A stretch of 64,000 bases of DNA from Polychytrium aggregatum (taxonomy: Eukaryota; Chytridiomycota; Chytridiomycetes; Polychytriales): positions 62,001-126,000 of the forward strand of contig NW_026516226.1 in the NCBI RefSeq assembly GCF_025602895.1, in the 5' to 3' direction. The notes under the pieces were generated by a model. The model did not search any database. It saw only the letters and a program-made list of their open reading frames with translations, and was not told the origin of the DNA. Shown here piece after piece: positions 46,797-58,615 of this stretch; position 1 is the first letter of the stretch, and the number at the start of each line of letters is the position of its first letter. The position numbers were made by a program, and so were the translations under genes.

Positions 46797-48830
46797 ATGT
46801 CGACACCATCATCGGCCCTCATCTCGGCTCCAGCCCAATCCAGCGCCGTCAGCATCTCGAGCCATCAAAATGCAGTGACGATACTTCCGGTATGACTCGG
46901 ACCCATGGCCACCTGGACCATGCCCAGGGACGAAGCTAACAGCGGCCGCCATTGGCGTCTGCCATCTGCATCCGTCCGAGCACAGATCAAACGCACATCG
47001 GCATTGAAGGCGCCGATTCTTCTCCTGGAAGGCCACGGAGTAAGTGTTCATCCAGCTATGAAAACCGATCGGACACAGCGATGTCGAGTAGACTGACAGA
47101 GCCTGCTCTCCGTGGCGTAGGGCGAGGTTTTCTCCAACAAGTTTAGCCCAGATGGACAACACATCGCCTCGGGATCGTTCGATCGCAGCATATGTAAGAC
47201 TGAGCAATAATGAGGATTGGATTGGAACCAAGTCTTTTGTTGGCGGGCCTGTTTTGATCTCCGAGGCAGAGGACGTGCATATCGGGTGGTTAGGCCGAAG
47301 GCTGTTGTAAGCGATTGCGTCAAGTGCTCGCACTCATCCACTGCTTCTGGCCCCTGGAACGACCGACAGTCCTATGGAACACCTATGGAGACAGCGAGAA
47401 CTATGCTGTGCTGAACGGCCACGCTGGCCCCATTCTGGAACTGCACTGGTCTCGCGATGGAAGGTAGGGTGTCCCGAGTTACGCCAAATCTCGATGAGTC
47501 TCGCGAAGGGAGGGCTAATGATGGATCATCATCTGATTCATCTCGTATATTTCCTTACTTCGATACAGCCATCTGTTTTCAGCTTCGACGGACAAAACGG
47601 TAATCATCCACATTGCCCAACTACCCCCACGATGCGTCTTTGCGAGCTGCGTCTCATCGATCCTGAAATGCCACTTTGCATATCCCTAGCTGGGCATCTG
47701 GGACACCCACACCGGTACCCGGGTCAAAAAATTCAAGGGACACACCAACTTTGTCAACACCTGCTGCCCATCGAGGCGCGGGACAGAGCTGCTCGTGAGT
47801 GGCTCTGACGACTGCAGCGCCCGGATCTGGGATGCTCGTGAAAAGCACGCTGTGCAGTCGTTCGCCGAGCAGTATCCCGTTACGGCAACATGCTGGAACG
47901 AGGATGGAACAATCGTGTTTGTGGCCGGCATTGACAATGAAATCAAGGTGAGATGAGCGCGGCTTGGTATCCTGATCGCTCAACGCAAAGCGCCGAGAGG
48001 TGGAGGAGGGCTTGCTCAAGTGGTAGCGCGATCACCCGTTCCTGCTCGCTCCGAGCAGGTTCCAAAACGAGCGCCTCCTGATTTGCTGTACTTTGACTCC
48101 GGTGTCGATCCAGGCCTACGACTTGAGAAAAAACGAGATCGTGTACAGACTCAAGGGCCATCTGGACACCGTCACGGGCCTCAGATTGAGCCCGGATGGC
48201 ACTTCGCTCCTGAGTAATGCCATGGACAACACCATCCGGACCTGGAACGTCAAGCCCTTTGCCGTAGACACCAATCGGATGCTCAAGATCTTCGAGGGTG
48301 CTCCGCACGGATTTGAAAAGAACCTTCTTCGGCCGTGCTGGTCCTCCGACGGCGATTTTATCGCAGCGGGCAGCGCAGATCGCTCTGTCGTGGTGTGGGA
48401 CGTCAAGACCCGCAATATCAAGTACAAGCTGCCTGGGCACAAGGGCTGCGTCAACGAAGTAGACTGGCATCCCACGGAGCCCATTAGTACGTTCGGGTGA
48501 TGGGATCAGGGAAATGGGGGGGGGGACGTGTGTTCTGGCTACATCTTAGGTGCAGAGTGATGCCGCTGTCCTTTCACGACACCTCGTCGATGCTCTGTCC
48601 ATGATTCACTCTCACGGCGGTGGCCGTGCCAGCTGGCTTGCGCATCGCCAGCATCTATGCACCCCACATCCACCAATCAGTATCGATGATACGCGAACAG
48701 CATGATTGCCTTCCTCTGCTAACACCATTCGACGGCTCTTCATTGTGTGCGCCCAATAGTTGTCTCTGGCAGCAACGACAAAACCATGTTTGTTGGCGAA
48801 CTCGATCCTGAGGATGTGAGACACATCTAA
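46797..48830 (+). CDS. SNRNP40: U5 snRNP 40-kDa WD40 protein (SNRNP40)
   Basis: This is a WD40 component of the U5 small nuclear ribonucleoprotein in the spliceosome. Eight exons (46797-46889, 46986-47039, 47121-47193, 47370-47463, 47569-47599, 47690-47947, 48114-48486, 48760-48830) sum to 1047 nt, or 348 aa (human 357). The seven-blade propeller matches human SNRNP40 in order: APILLLEGHG, FSPDGQHIASGSFDR, WNTYGDSENYAVLNGHAG, LFSASTDKT, TGTRVKKFKGHTNFVNTCCP, SGSDDCSARIWDAREK, LKGHLDTVTGLRLSPDG, LLSNAMDNTIRTWNVKPF, HGFEKNLLRPCWSSDGDFIA, KYKLPGHKGCVNEVDWHPTE and ISGSNDKTMFVGELDPED-like end. A 31-nt exon is bounded by good splice sites. Confidence 0.95.
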
Positions 48831-49485
48831 ATCCTGTCGAATGCGTCGCAGGAGCGGAAGGCTGTTGGAGTGGGGGGGGGTGATCAGCTCGGTTGATCCG
48901 TATATGCCCCAAAAGCAAACCTGCAGATGAATAGACACCCGTTGGATTGTCCCTTTGAGCCCTCCGATCGTTTCGGTTCCGGCAACTGTTGTCCAGCCTC
49001 CCCTTCTCCCTGCTGTCCACCGAAGGTCTCTTCGCAGACCAGCTGTGCCGCCGGGCGAGCGAGAGGCGACGGGCGCCCAGACAATCGGCGGAGACGGTGG
49101 CAACATGATCCGGGAGTCGTCGGCCCCCTGGTCCAAGCGCATGGGGGGATTGTTGGGCAGCAACAACCCGGGCCGACTGGTGCCTGGCACGCAGATCGGT
49201 GCCCAGCGACAACCGAATCAGCAGATCCAATCGGGCTTGAGCCAGCGAATTCAGTCGACTCAGTGGTCCCGACGAATGCAAAGCATCGTCCGCGAGGACA
49301 GGGCGGCCGGACGGAGCATGGGCTGAGCCGATGCAAACCACCGCCATTGTCCGCAAGGCAGGACATTCGGCAGCAACCTCCGACCATAGAGAGCCCATAT
49401 AAGGCGCCGCTCTGGCCTGGTGCCGCTGGCCCCGGCTATCGCACGACCCACATCAATCTTGCTGTTCGTTCGTTACTCAGTGTCC
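48831..49485. other. Spacer between SNRNP40 and large coiled-coil gene
   Basis: These 655 bp include a G run near 48872-48880 (the similar G run near 48517-48524 is inside the last SNRNP40 intron). Open frames on both strands are low complexity. No gene is supported. Confidence 0.45.
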
Positions 49486-52400
49486 ATGTCCCAAACAGCC
49501 GCACAGTGCAGGGTGGATCTGCACGGATTCCTCAAGGTAAGGCGAGGCATGGGCAGCGGCCCTGGCAGTCTCGTGGGAACCCGATCAGCCAGTTTCTCAG
49601 GCGAGCTGATGGGCGTTTGCGCTGTGCCGTGCATCCAGGATGAGGAACATATGAGAAGTCAGCTGAAGAACCTGGAGAATAAGATGATTACCGAAACGAA
49701 TATCAGGCGCTCGGCTTTGCGCTCGGGCGGCTCCCACGCCCAGAAATCTGACACCAAGGACGCGTATGGTAAGCAAGTTGTTCGATGTCCTACAGCATCA
49801 TGCCAGAGCCACTCTGTCGGGCAAGGCACCGTGCCCGGGATGTGTCTCCTTCCCCTCTCCGAGATCATCGGTGGGGCTACAGAGAACTCCATGGCGAATC
49901 ACGGCCCCACGCGGGCTTGCCGCAACTGCAAATCTCACCTACTCGTTTTTGATGCTGTGACCAGATGCCCAATACAAGTTTGAAATGTATGGCTACGAAA
50001 TCATCAAGGTCATCGGAAACTACTGCAAACGGATCGATGATCTCAAGCCACTGCTCTGCTCGTTGCAGAGAGAGTCGGGTCACTCTACGCTCGAGGTGAG
50101 TTCGCTGGGCTTGGCTCTCAACAGACATTGCAGGACCCAGCCCACTCAGCGGTCCCACAAGCACTTTGCCCGTGGCTGACGATGGCTCGTTCGCCATTTC
50201 CATTCTGCCATTCGCATGTCGTTACTCCATCGGCACCTCATCTCCAGAGATCCGCACGTCCGCCAGAGGAGCCACCCCGAACCTTCCGGCAACACAACCC
50301 GCACCGCCACGAGCGCGCAAAAATCCCGAGCTTTACCTACCAGAGTCCGCCAGACTCTGAAGAAGAAAACATTCACCAGCACTCCGACGCTACGAATGCA
50401 CAGAAGGCCGAGCGCTTCAAGAACTTGCTCGAAGAGTCACTTGACTACATTACCGCGCTTGAGCAGTGAGTGCGCACATCCCGCGACCGGTCTTCTGCAG
50501 ATCAAATGCATGCATGTTGTGGGTCACTTCAAGCACTAGGCTCGAGTCCGTTACATCCCACGCCATACGACTATCGACTACAAGCAGCTTCCGCGAACAT
50601 GGATTAACCCTGACCTGCTTCGGCCACATCCGGAACGTTCAGCATCGTTTTCCCGAGCGGCGAACCCGTTCCAAAGGACACACAGGGCAAGCTCGATATG
50701 CTGCGCAATCGCAAGGACAAAGAAAAGGCTCGCAGAACAGAGCTCGAGGCTCGAGTCAGTCAGCTCTCCAACCAAATCGTCCAGCTCAAAACGGGGACAA
50801 TTTCCAAAAGCAAATTCGGGGCTGTCCTTCCTCCCGCCGAGTTTGAGCCGCAGCTGAAAGCGATGCGTGAGAAGGAGATGCGGCTGCAGAAGGAATTGAC
50901 TGCCAGCCTTGAGCGGCTAGAGTTGCTGCAAAGCGAGAAGACCATCCTTGTCGAGCAGCAATGCAAGAGCGCCATGCTGCTTCAGAGCATGGAGAAGGAT
51001 TCTGTAGGGCTGAAGGGTGAGATCCGGGCCTTGGAGAAAGAAAAGGCCAAGATGGCCGACTCTCTCACGCTTGCCAAGCAGAACGAGCAGAACATCAAGC
51101 GGCTGTACACGACACTGACTCACCAAATTGCGATCCTTGAGGGCAGAATGAAAGGCGACGGTGTGTCGGACGAGTTCATCAACTCCGCTGGCATCATCGC
51201 TGAGTGGAAAACCAAATGCGAGGGGCTAAAAGAAAAGGTAGGTCCTGCTGCAACCCTCTGCGCTCACGGAACACTGCAGATTTGGACACGCCATCCGCCA
51301 TCGAGTCTCTGAGAGTGCCGCACATCGCCGAGTCTTTGGATATTATGGTGCTGCTTGTCGTCGAGTTTTTGGATATGCTTCTCGTCGCTGGATGACACAC
51401 AGGCTTTCGCCCAGGCCCGAACTAACGTACTCACGATGCACGTCGCCACCCCGTGCGCATGTTTGATCTTTAGGTTGCGGTCCTTGAGATTGAAAACAAA
51501 CGCCTTGAGGTGTCTGCCAGCGAAAGCGAGGCGATCAAGGCCTACAAGCTTCTGGAAGAGAAGACCAAGGAGTTTGACGAAAAGCTCACCATCATCGACT
51601 CCGCCATGGTGTCTTCTCATGGTGAACTTGCACTTGCTCGAAAAGAAAAGACTGAAGCCATCGCGGAACTCAACAAGGCCAAAACAGAGCGAGACGAAAT
51701 GGCCGCGGCAGTCGAGAAGCATCTAGAAGAGATCGGTGCGATCAGGGCCCAATGTCTATTGATCGAGAAGACTCTGACCCAGAAGGAGGCAGAGTTGACC
51801 GCAGCTAGCGAAGAACTCCAGCGCTCGAATAAGAGCAAATCAGACTCGGAACTCGAGATCGAGCGAATAACTCTTGAACTGGAAACCAAGACCAAGAACA
51901 TCGCCGATATTGAGGAGCAGCTTGCGATAGTCCGGGCTGAGAAGGCGGCAGTCGAGACGAGTCTTGCCCAAGTTCAGTCGCAGCTGGAAACCGCCGAACA
52001 AGAAAGGACCTTGGCCAACGACCTCGTTGCCGCCCATGCATGCAACCTGGAGCTGGCAAACAAGTCCGTCGAGATCATGACGATCAAACTCGCCGACGCC
52101 AAAGTCGCTCACGAGGCCATGCACAGCGAGCTACAGAGTATCCGCGAGTTGCGGGACCAGATGACTCAAGTAGAAGAGGACCACAGATCGTACATCAAGA
52201 GACTCGGAGACCAGATTTCATCCCTCACAACCGAAAACGTGTCGCTGGCAAAGGCCCTGGAGGAAGAGCGTCAGTCCATCTCGACATTGACCGACGAGCT
52301 CCAGGCCGCCCTCAAGGACATTCGTGAGAGCCAATCAATCTGCTCGCAGATCCAAAGCGACCTCGATCTCCAGACAGAGCTGCGCGAGTCTTGTGCACAA

Positions 52401-54542
52401 CGAATCGAGGCTCTCTCTTCCGAAAACGGGCAAGTGAAGGCCGAGCTCGCTGACACCATCCACAAGCATCAGCAAGCGCTTTCAGCACTCGAAGACGACA
52501 AGATGGCCCTGGAAGCCGAGCTCGCCAAACTCACCCACGACATTGAGCGCATCGCAGAGGAGCATCAAATGCTGCAAATTCGAAGTGCTCAGGATGACAG
52601 TTATTGCTCGGGGCTCAAAGCCCTGCTCAGGGATAGAGAGTGCGAGGTCGAACGGCTGGTTACTGTCGAGATCGAGTTCCACCAGTTGAAAATCGCCCAC
52701 GACGAGCTCGCCCAACTGCATCAGTGCTGCGTCCGCCCCGAAGTCGTAGAGGAGCAACTTCGCCAGCAGATGTTGCAAGCCAATGCCGCTAGCATTGCTG
52801 CGCTGAAGCAGGAGCATCAAGCTGATCTTGACGCACTGCAAGATGCGCACCAAAAGCACAACGACGGTATCAGCATTGAGCATCAAAATGAGATATCAGC
52901 TCTGCAGAACCAGCACAGCAGCGAGCTACAGCAAATCACGCAGATGCAAAGACAAGCGCAAGAGGCGCTTGAAACTCTTGAGCAAGTGACTCTCAAGCTG
53001 AAAGCCGAGATCGAGGAAGAGAAACAAGTCAAGAGCCAGCTTCAGCAACATATCGCGCAGCTGGAATCGAACATTGCTGAGAAAGCTCAGGTCGAGGAAG
53101 ACATGCGATCCGATTTGGAGTTGAAAGAGCTGCTTGTACAAGAGCTGCAAGATTTCAACAACAAAAACGCCTCCGAGTGGAGAGAAAAGGAGCTGCTTCT
53201 GGAAGAAAAGGTCAAGGTGATAACGGAGCTGTCGATCGTGTCCCAGGAACAGATCGTGTCCTACGAGGCCAGGCTGCTTTTGGCTGATGCGAACGCCGAA
53301 CGGGCAGCAGAGGCGGACGATCTGAAGCACCGCCTTGAAATCATGGCCAGCGATCTGGCGGCCATGGAGGAACGAACGCAGGAACTGCAACGCATGAACC
53401 AAGAAATGGTCTCCATCAAGCTGGACCTCGAGGTCCGGATCGACGAGTTGCAAGCGGCAAACCGCAAGCTTGAACTTGAGATCGAATCGGCGGCCGCTGA
53501 ACGGGAGGAGCACGCTCGTGAGCTTTCCGGCCACCTGAATCGGCTTGAAGAGACGCGGCAACAAGCCAGCCAGGCAAGCGACGATCTCTCGAGACTTCAG
53601 GGCAAACAGTCCAGCTTGATGACTGATTTGCTCGCCCGAGAACAACGTATTGCAGAGCTACAAGATCGCATCGACCAGCTGACGAAAGAGCTGCAAGTTG
53701 CTCACGAGAGCATCCATAGTCTGCAAGACGCCCCAGAAGCAGTGGATACTCAAACCCAGACAGATAGCGAGGCGATTGATCGAAGCCTGGAACTCCAGCT
53801 GCAAGTCGAGCGTGAGTCATGCAGAGTTGCCGAGCTTATCCACGAGCTTGAGACCAGTCAGTCCAGAAGCAAGCTCGAAATCGAAGCTCTTGGTCAGGAG
53901 CTCTCCGAGTCGCAACGACTGTGCATCGAGCACCAGAAACAGATTGAGTTGGCACAAAGTAACGCCGAGGCTCGCGAGCAGACGATGCAGTCCCTCAGCG
54001 AGGAAAAGGACCATCTCTCCATCCAGATCGCTGACCTCAAGCTGGAAGTCCGCCGGTGCGAGGAGAAGGCTCAAACGTCTATAGGCGCATCTCAGCTCCG
54101 AATTTCTGCCTTGGAGGCCCAACTGGAGCAGGCTGCACTGCAATTACAGGTCACGGCCAAGACTACCGAGCTTCTGAACCAATTGATGGCCAGTTCGGCC
54201 TCCAGACTTGATCGCATGTCCAGCGAGTACGACAGCCTCAAAACCACTCACTCGTCGTGTGGCCAGGAGATTGATGAACTAAGAGGCAAGCTCGTCGATC
54301 TGGAGGCCTTCAAGGCAGACTCACAGATGCAGCAAGCCCAGTACCAAGACGAGATCGCTCGTCTCACCGAGAGGCTCCAGAAGATATCGTCACAAGATTC
54401 GGAGGCCCAAGCGCTCAAACTGGAGCTACAGAACGAAGTTAGTGCTCTCCGACAGCAGGTCGAGCAGTGGAGGGACACCGCTACCGGTTTGGAGAGGGAG
54501 CTTGGCATATCCAAACAGAGGAAGGCGGGAACATGGTGGTGA
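49486..54542 (+). CDS. Large 1397-aa coiled-coil protein, family unknown
   Basis: Six exons (49486-49536, 49639-49768, 49965-50095, 50248-50465, 50643-51237, 51474-54542) sum to 4194 nt, or 1397 aa. The N-terminal 110 residues are not heptad-like and include YEIIKVIGNYCKRIDDLKPL, possibly a small helical domain. A polar segment follows (SPPDSEEENIHQHSD). From about residue 210 to the end, more than 1150 residues form an almost unbroken coiled coil rich in Glu, Gln, Leu and Ala, with short breaks (for example QTQTDSEAIDRSL). No motor, FYVE, GRIP or CH domain is visible. Such architecture is common in basal-body, spindle-pole and Golgi-tether proteins; I cannot choose among them. The stop follows a Trp-Trp end. 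Codon use resembles the neighbours. Confidence 0.75.
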
Positions 54543-54904
54543 GGGCGCTCCCAATGTCCGGCGACCAATGTACTCTCTTTGTCCCGAGTCCGATTCGCAA
54601 ATCCGTTGAATTGAGAGTCGTCTGTGTGTCGACTTGCGCTGTTTTTCGAGCCATCGTTCGCAATCACTGTTCCACAAACATATACTCAGAGATGCTGGAA
54701 ATATAGCCATGCGTGTGGACAGCATCGCCAACGCTGGCCACCCAGGCACTCATCCGATCGATCGGCCCAGACACCCGTGATGCCCGTGACACCTCTGGTC
54801 ACACCACAATCACGTGTCTCTAGATCACGTGGTCTGTCGCTGCTCCTCCAAAACAGCCCGCTCGCCGAACCAATCTCCCAGACCAGCAGCGAGCCGCCGC
54901 CGCC

Positions 54905-54945
54905 GCATCGCATCACATCACATCGCATCACATCGCATCGTATCC
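54905..54945. repeat. Degenerate CATCGCATCA repeat
   Basis: Four or five interleaved CATCRCATCA-like units lie just before a GTATGT donor-like site upstream of PRPF6. Confidence 0.8.
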
Positions 54946-54953
54946 AGTCCACG

Positions 54954-55227
54954 GTATGTTCCCTGGCCAAGAGCAATGCAGAAAAATCGACAGACAGATC
55001 AGCAGACAGATCTGTGAAGCGATCGCTCGCACCTGCTCATCTGCGCGACCCCGGCATCGATACGAATCCGCCCGGATCCGATCGGCCAGCCAAAGCATCG
55101 CATCTTTTCTTGTCCTGGTCATTGCCCCTGCCATCAATGCTCCTCATTGAGCCCATGCAGCTGTTTTTTTTGTCGCTTGAGCTGGTCTCCTGGGCTGACG
55201 CCATCCTCCCTCTTGCTGGCTTCACAG
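54954..55227 (+). other. Possible 5'-leader intron of PRPF6
   Basis: A strong donor-like CACG|GTATGT at 54954 and a pyrimidine-rich TTGCTGGCTTCACAG at 55213-55227 would excise 274 bp just before the PRPF6 ATG. This is inference from splice signals only. Confidence 0.35.
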
Positions 55228-55242
55228 GTATCTTGTTGAGCC

Positions 55243-58059
55243 ATGTACCAATACAAGGCACTGGCTGTGCCTGACTTTATGAGCAGGCCAGCACCTCCAA
55301 ACTACATTGCTGGTCTTGGCCGTGGTGCAACAGGATTCACAACCCGCTCCGATATTGGCCCCGCCAGAGAGACGCCCGATGATGCGAGTGCGATCGAGGC
55401 GGCGATCGCCAAGGCCACGGCCGCCGCTCAGGCCGCCAAGGCCCGCGGAGAGGACGACGATGACGGCGAGCAGTACCAGGATCCCGACAACGAAACGGGT
55501 CTGTTCGCCACGGCGCCGTACGAAGCCGACGACGAGGAAGCCGATCGGATATACGAAGAGGTCGATCGAAAGATGGACGATCGTCGGCGCATCCGCCGTG
55601 AGGCTCGGGAGCGCGAGGAGCTCGAAAAGTACCGAAAGGAGCGACCCAAGATCCAGCAGCAGTTTGCTGATCTCAAGCGTGGGCTGTCGATTGTTTCAAA
55701 CGAAGAGTGGGCGTCGATCCCCGAGGTCGGCGATATGGTTCGAAAGCGCACCAAGAAGAACAGCGCCAGCAACCGATCGGAAAAGTTTACCCCGGTCCCA
55801 GACTCTGTCTTGCTGTCAGCCCAGAAAGACGCCGGCTATGCCACCTCACTCGACGTCCACATCAGCGGCATGGCCACGCCGGCACTCGGGACGGCCACAC
55901 CGGCCGGCACCGAGTCCACCGACTTTCAGCAGTTCGGCAAGGCTCGTGGAACTGTTCTCGGACTCAAGCTCGATCAGATCTCGGACTCGGTCAGCGGTCA
56001 GAGTACCGTCGATCCAAAGGGATATCTTACCGATCTCAACTCGATCGTTGTCAAGTCCGATGCGGAAATCTCGGACATCAAGAAGGCCCGCACCCTCCTC
56101 AAATCCGTCACCGTCACCAATCCCAAGCATGCCCCCGGTTGGATTGCCGCCGCTCGTCTCGAAGAGGTCGCTGGAAAGATTGTCACCGCACGCGAGGTCA
56201 TCGCAAAAGGCTGTCAAGAGTGCCCCAAGAGCGAAGACGTGTGGCTCGAGTCTGCACGCCTCAATACTCCCGAGAATGCCAAGGTCATCCTAGCCTCAAG
56301 TGTCCGCCATGTCCCCCAGAGCGTCAAGATCTGGCTCCGTGCCATGCAGCTCGAGACCGACGCCAAGGCCCAGAAGCGTGTGCTGCGCCGTGCCCTCGAG
56401 TTCATTCCCAACTCGGTCAAGCTCTGGAAGGCGGCCGTAAACCTGGAGGAAGATCCTGAAGACGCGCGCATCCTGCTCTCGCGGGCCGTGGAATGTGTGC
56501 CCCTCTCGGTGGAGTTGTGGCTGGCGCTGGCCCGCCTCGAATCTTACCAGAAAGCACAGAAAGTCTTGAACGACGCCCGTAAAGCCAATCCAACCAGCCA
56601 CGAGATCTGGATTGCCGCCGCCAATCTCGAGGAGCAGCAGGGCAACAACGAACGAGTCACCATGATCATCAACAATGGTGTCAACGTGCTGCGACAAAAG
56701 GGCTCAGGTCTCGATCGCGACCAGTGGATCAAAGAAGCCGAGCAGAACGAAAAATCCGGCTGCATCATCACCTGCCAGGCCATCATCCGCGCCACGATCG
56801 GCCTAGACCTGGGCGACGACGAGCCCAAGAAAAAGATCTGGATGCGCGACGCCGAGAGCTGCATTGCGCACGAAGCCATCCACACGGCACGAGCCATCTA
56901 CGCCTACAGCTTGGAGCTCTTCCCGTTCAAGAAATCTGTCTGGCGACGGGCCGCCTTTCTGGAAAAGTCGCATGGCACCCGCGAGTCTCTCGACCAGATC
57001 CTCGAGCGTGCTGTGCAGCACTGCCCGCAAGCCGAGATGCTGTGGCTCATGCGTGCCAAGGAAAAGTGGCTGGCTGGCGATATCTCAGCCGCCCAGAGCA
57101 TCCTTGCTGCTGCCTTTGCCGCCAATCCCAACAACGAGCAGATCTGGCTGGCGGCCGTGAAACTCGAGGTCGAAACCAAATCATTCGACCGCGCACGAGC
57201 CCTTCTTGAACGCGCCCGAAACGAGGCCAGCACCATTCGCGTTTGGATGAAGAGCGCCGTCCTCGAGCGCCAACTCAGCAATCCTCAACGAGCCCTAGAG
57301 CTGTTGGACGATGCCATCGATCGATTTGCAAAGGAGTCGCAGGCGCCCGAATACGCAAAGCTGTGGATGATCAAAGGCCAGATCCAATCTGGCGAGCTCG
57401 GCGATGCCAAGGCCGCACAGGAAACCTATCTCAAGGCTACAAAGACCTGCCCCAAATCGGTGTCCCTCTGGATCTTGTCGTCGCGCCTTGAGGAGCAGTC
57501 TGGAACCCTAATGAGGGCCAGAGCCATCCTCGAGCGAGCCCGGCTGATGTCCCCAAAGCAGCCCGAGCTGTGGACAGAGGCCGTTCGCCTGGAGCTCCGA
57601 GGCAACAACCAACCCATGGCCAAGGCCCTGATGGCCAAGGGTCTGCAAGAGTGCCCAAGCTCGGGTCTGCTCTGGGCCGAGGCCATTCTGATGGAAAGCC
57701 GACCTCAGCGGAAGGCCCGAAGTGCGGACGCCCTCAAGAAATGCGAGAACGACCCATTGGTCGTCGTCACTGTCGCGCGCCTGTTCTGGGCCGAGCGCAA
57801 GGTCGACAAAGCGCGGAACTGGTTTGGTCGCTCTGTGAAAATCAACGCAGATCTCGGAGACTCGTGGGCATGGTGGCTCAAGTTTGAGCTGATGCATGGC
57901 GATGAGACTACGCAAAGGAATGTGATCGCGCAGTGTGTTGCTGCCGAGCCCAGGCACGGCGAACGATGGGCCGCCGTCGCCAAGGACATGGCCAACGCAG
58001 GCAAAAGCACCGAGGAAATCTTGAAGCTGGTGACTGGGCAGCTCAACAATACCATCTAG
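55243..58059 (+). CDS. PRPF6: Pre-mRNA splicing factor PRPF6 (Prp1/Prp6)
   Basis: Prp6 bridges U5 and U4/U6 in the tri-snRNP. This intronless ORF is 938 aa (human 941). The PRP1 N-terminal domain is clear: PPNYIAGLGRGATGFTTRSD then IGPARE, an acidic linker, EADRIYEEVDRKMDDRRRIR, and RPKIQQQFADLKRGLSIVSN with EEWASIPEVGD. From about residue 280 the rest is a solenoid of HAT/TPR-like repeats with recurring W-x-x-A/S-A-x-L-E signatures (for example PGWIAAARLEEVAGKI, EDVWLESARL, VWRRAAFLEKSHG, LWILSSRLEEQSG). An alternative start is the Met at 55279 (MSRPAPP), which lies closer to the conserved motif. It shares strand with SNRNP40, another U5 protein, 6.4 kb upstream. Confidence 0.95.
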   Translation: MYQYKALAVPDFMSRPAPPNYIAGLGRGATGFTTRSDIGPARETPDDASAIEAAIAKATAAAQAAKARGEDDDDGEQYQDPDNETGLFATAPYEADDEEADRIYEEVDRKMDDRRRIRREAREREELEKYRKERPKIQQQFADLKRGLSIVSNEEWASIPEVGDMVRKRTKKNSASNRSEKFTPVPDSVLLSAQKDAGYATSLDVHISGMATPALGTATPAGTESTDFQQFGKARGTVLGLKLDQISDSVSGQSTVDPKGYLTDLNSIVVKSDAEISDIKKARTLLKSVTVTNPKHAPGWIAAARLEEVAGKIVTAREVIAKGCQECPKSEDVWLESARLNTPENAKVILASSVRHVPQSVKIWLRAMQLETDAKAQKRVLRRALEFIPNSVKLWKAAVNLEEDPEDARILLSRAVECVPLSVELWLALARLESYQKAQKVLNDARKANPTSHEIWIAAANLEEQQGNNERVTMIINNGVNVLRQKGSGLDRDQWIKEAEQNEKSGCIITCQAIIRATIGLDLGDDEPKKKIWMRDAESCIAHEAIHTARAIYAYSLELFPFKKSVWRRAAFLEKSHGTRESLDQILERAVQHCPQAEMLWLMRAKEKWLAGDISAAQSILAAAFAANPNNEQIWLAAVKLEVETKSFDRARALLERARNEASTIRVWMKSAVLERQLSNPQRALELLDDAIDRFAKESQAPEYAKLWMIKGQIQSGELGDAKAAQETYLKATKTCPKSVSLWILSSRLEEQSGTLMRARAILERARLMSPKQPELWTEAVRLELRGNNQPMAKALMAKGLQECPSSGLLWAEAILMESRPQRKARSADALKKCENDPLVVVTVARLFWAERKVDKARNWFGRSVKINADLGDSWAWWLKFELMHGDETTQRNVIAQCVAAEPRHGERWAAVAKDMANAGKSTEEILKLVTGQLNNTI

Positions 58060-58615
58060 TCCGTATTCGAGACCACAACAGTATGGAACGGAGAAAGACG
58101 AGGCGAGACAGAATGGAACACAGAATAAACGAGACGACGGTTTCTTCTGGTTGTTGAACGCGCATGTCCTCCACATAACAATAACCGCCACTGCAGCCAC
58201 TTTTCCCACAATGTGTGTCAAAGAACCTGCGCTGTCGATGTGGCCGACAAGCATCGCCCTTTGCCCTCCATGGCTAGTTATCGAGAAAAGAGCATGCCTG
58301 TGATCGACCACAGATATGCGTCGAGAGCAATAACTCGAAATATCAAACAAAGTGGCGCCAAAGGACATCTCGTACGTGTCGCCTGTCAATTTTTGCGTGG
58401 GGCTGGCTCGCTTCTCTAAATCAGTGTATTGAGCGATGGCGACGGGTGTGAAATGGTGGGCACGGGGCGAAATGCTAAGACGACCAAAGCCGATTGAGCC
58501 GGTCATGATTTCATGCAGAGTTCGACACAGCTTTGCTCAGCTGCCACGGCGGCTGGGTCATAAAGATTGCGTCAACCGGAGGAGCTCTCTGAGACGGGTG
58601 CATCGACGCCATGGG
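58060..58615. other. Convergent 3' spacer PRPF6/C2H2 factor
   Basis: This 556-bp spacer lies between converging stops. Short open frames have no recognisable product. It includes A-rich 3'-UTR-like stretches near 58075-58135. Confidence 0.45.

Larger units (their letters stand above)
54543..55242. promoter_or_regulatory. Spacer and leader upstream of PRPF6
   Basis: This 700-bp tandem spacer includes a CATCACATCG-type repeat (54905-54945) and a possible leader intron (54954-55227). An in-frame TGA sits directly before the PRPF6 ATG, so that frame does not extend upstream unspliced. Confidence 0.5.

Noticed and set aside
46797-48830. Initial reading of this WD40 gene as POC1 (centriolar)
   Set aside because: The ordered match LLSNAMDNTIRTWNVKPF and GFEKNLLRPCWSSDG is specific to SNRNP40, not POC1.
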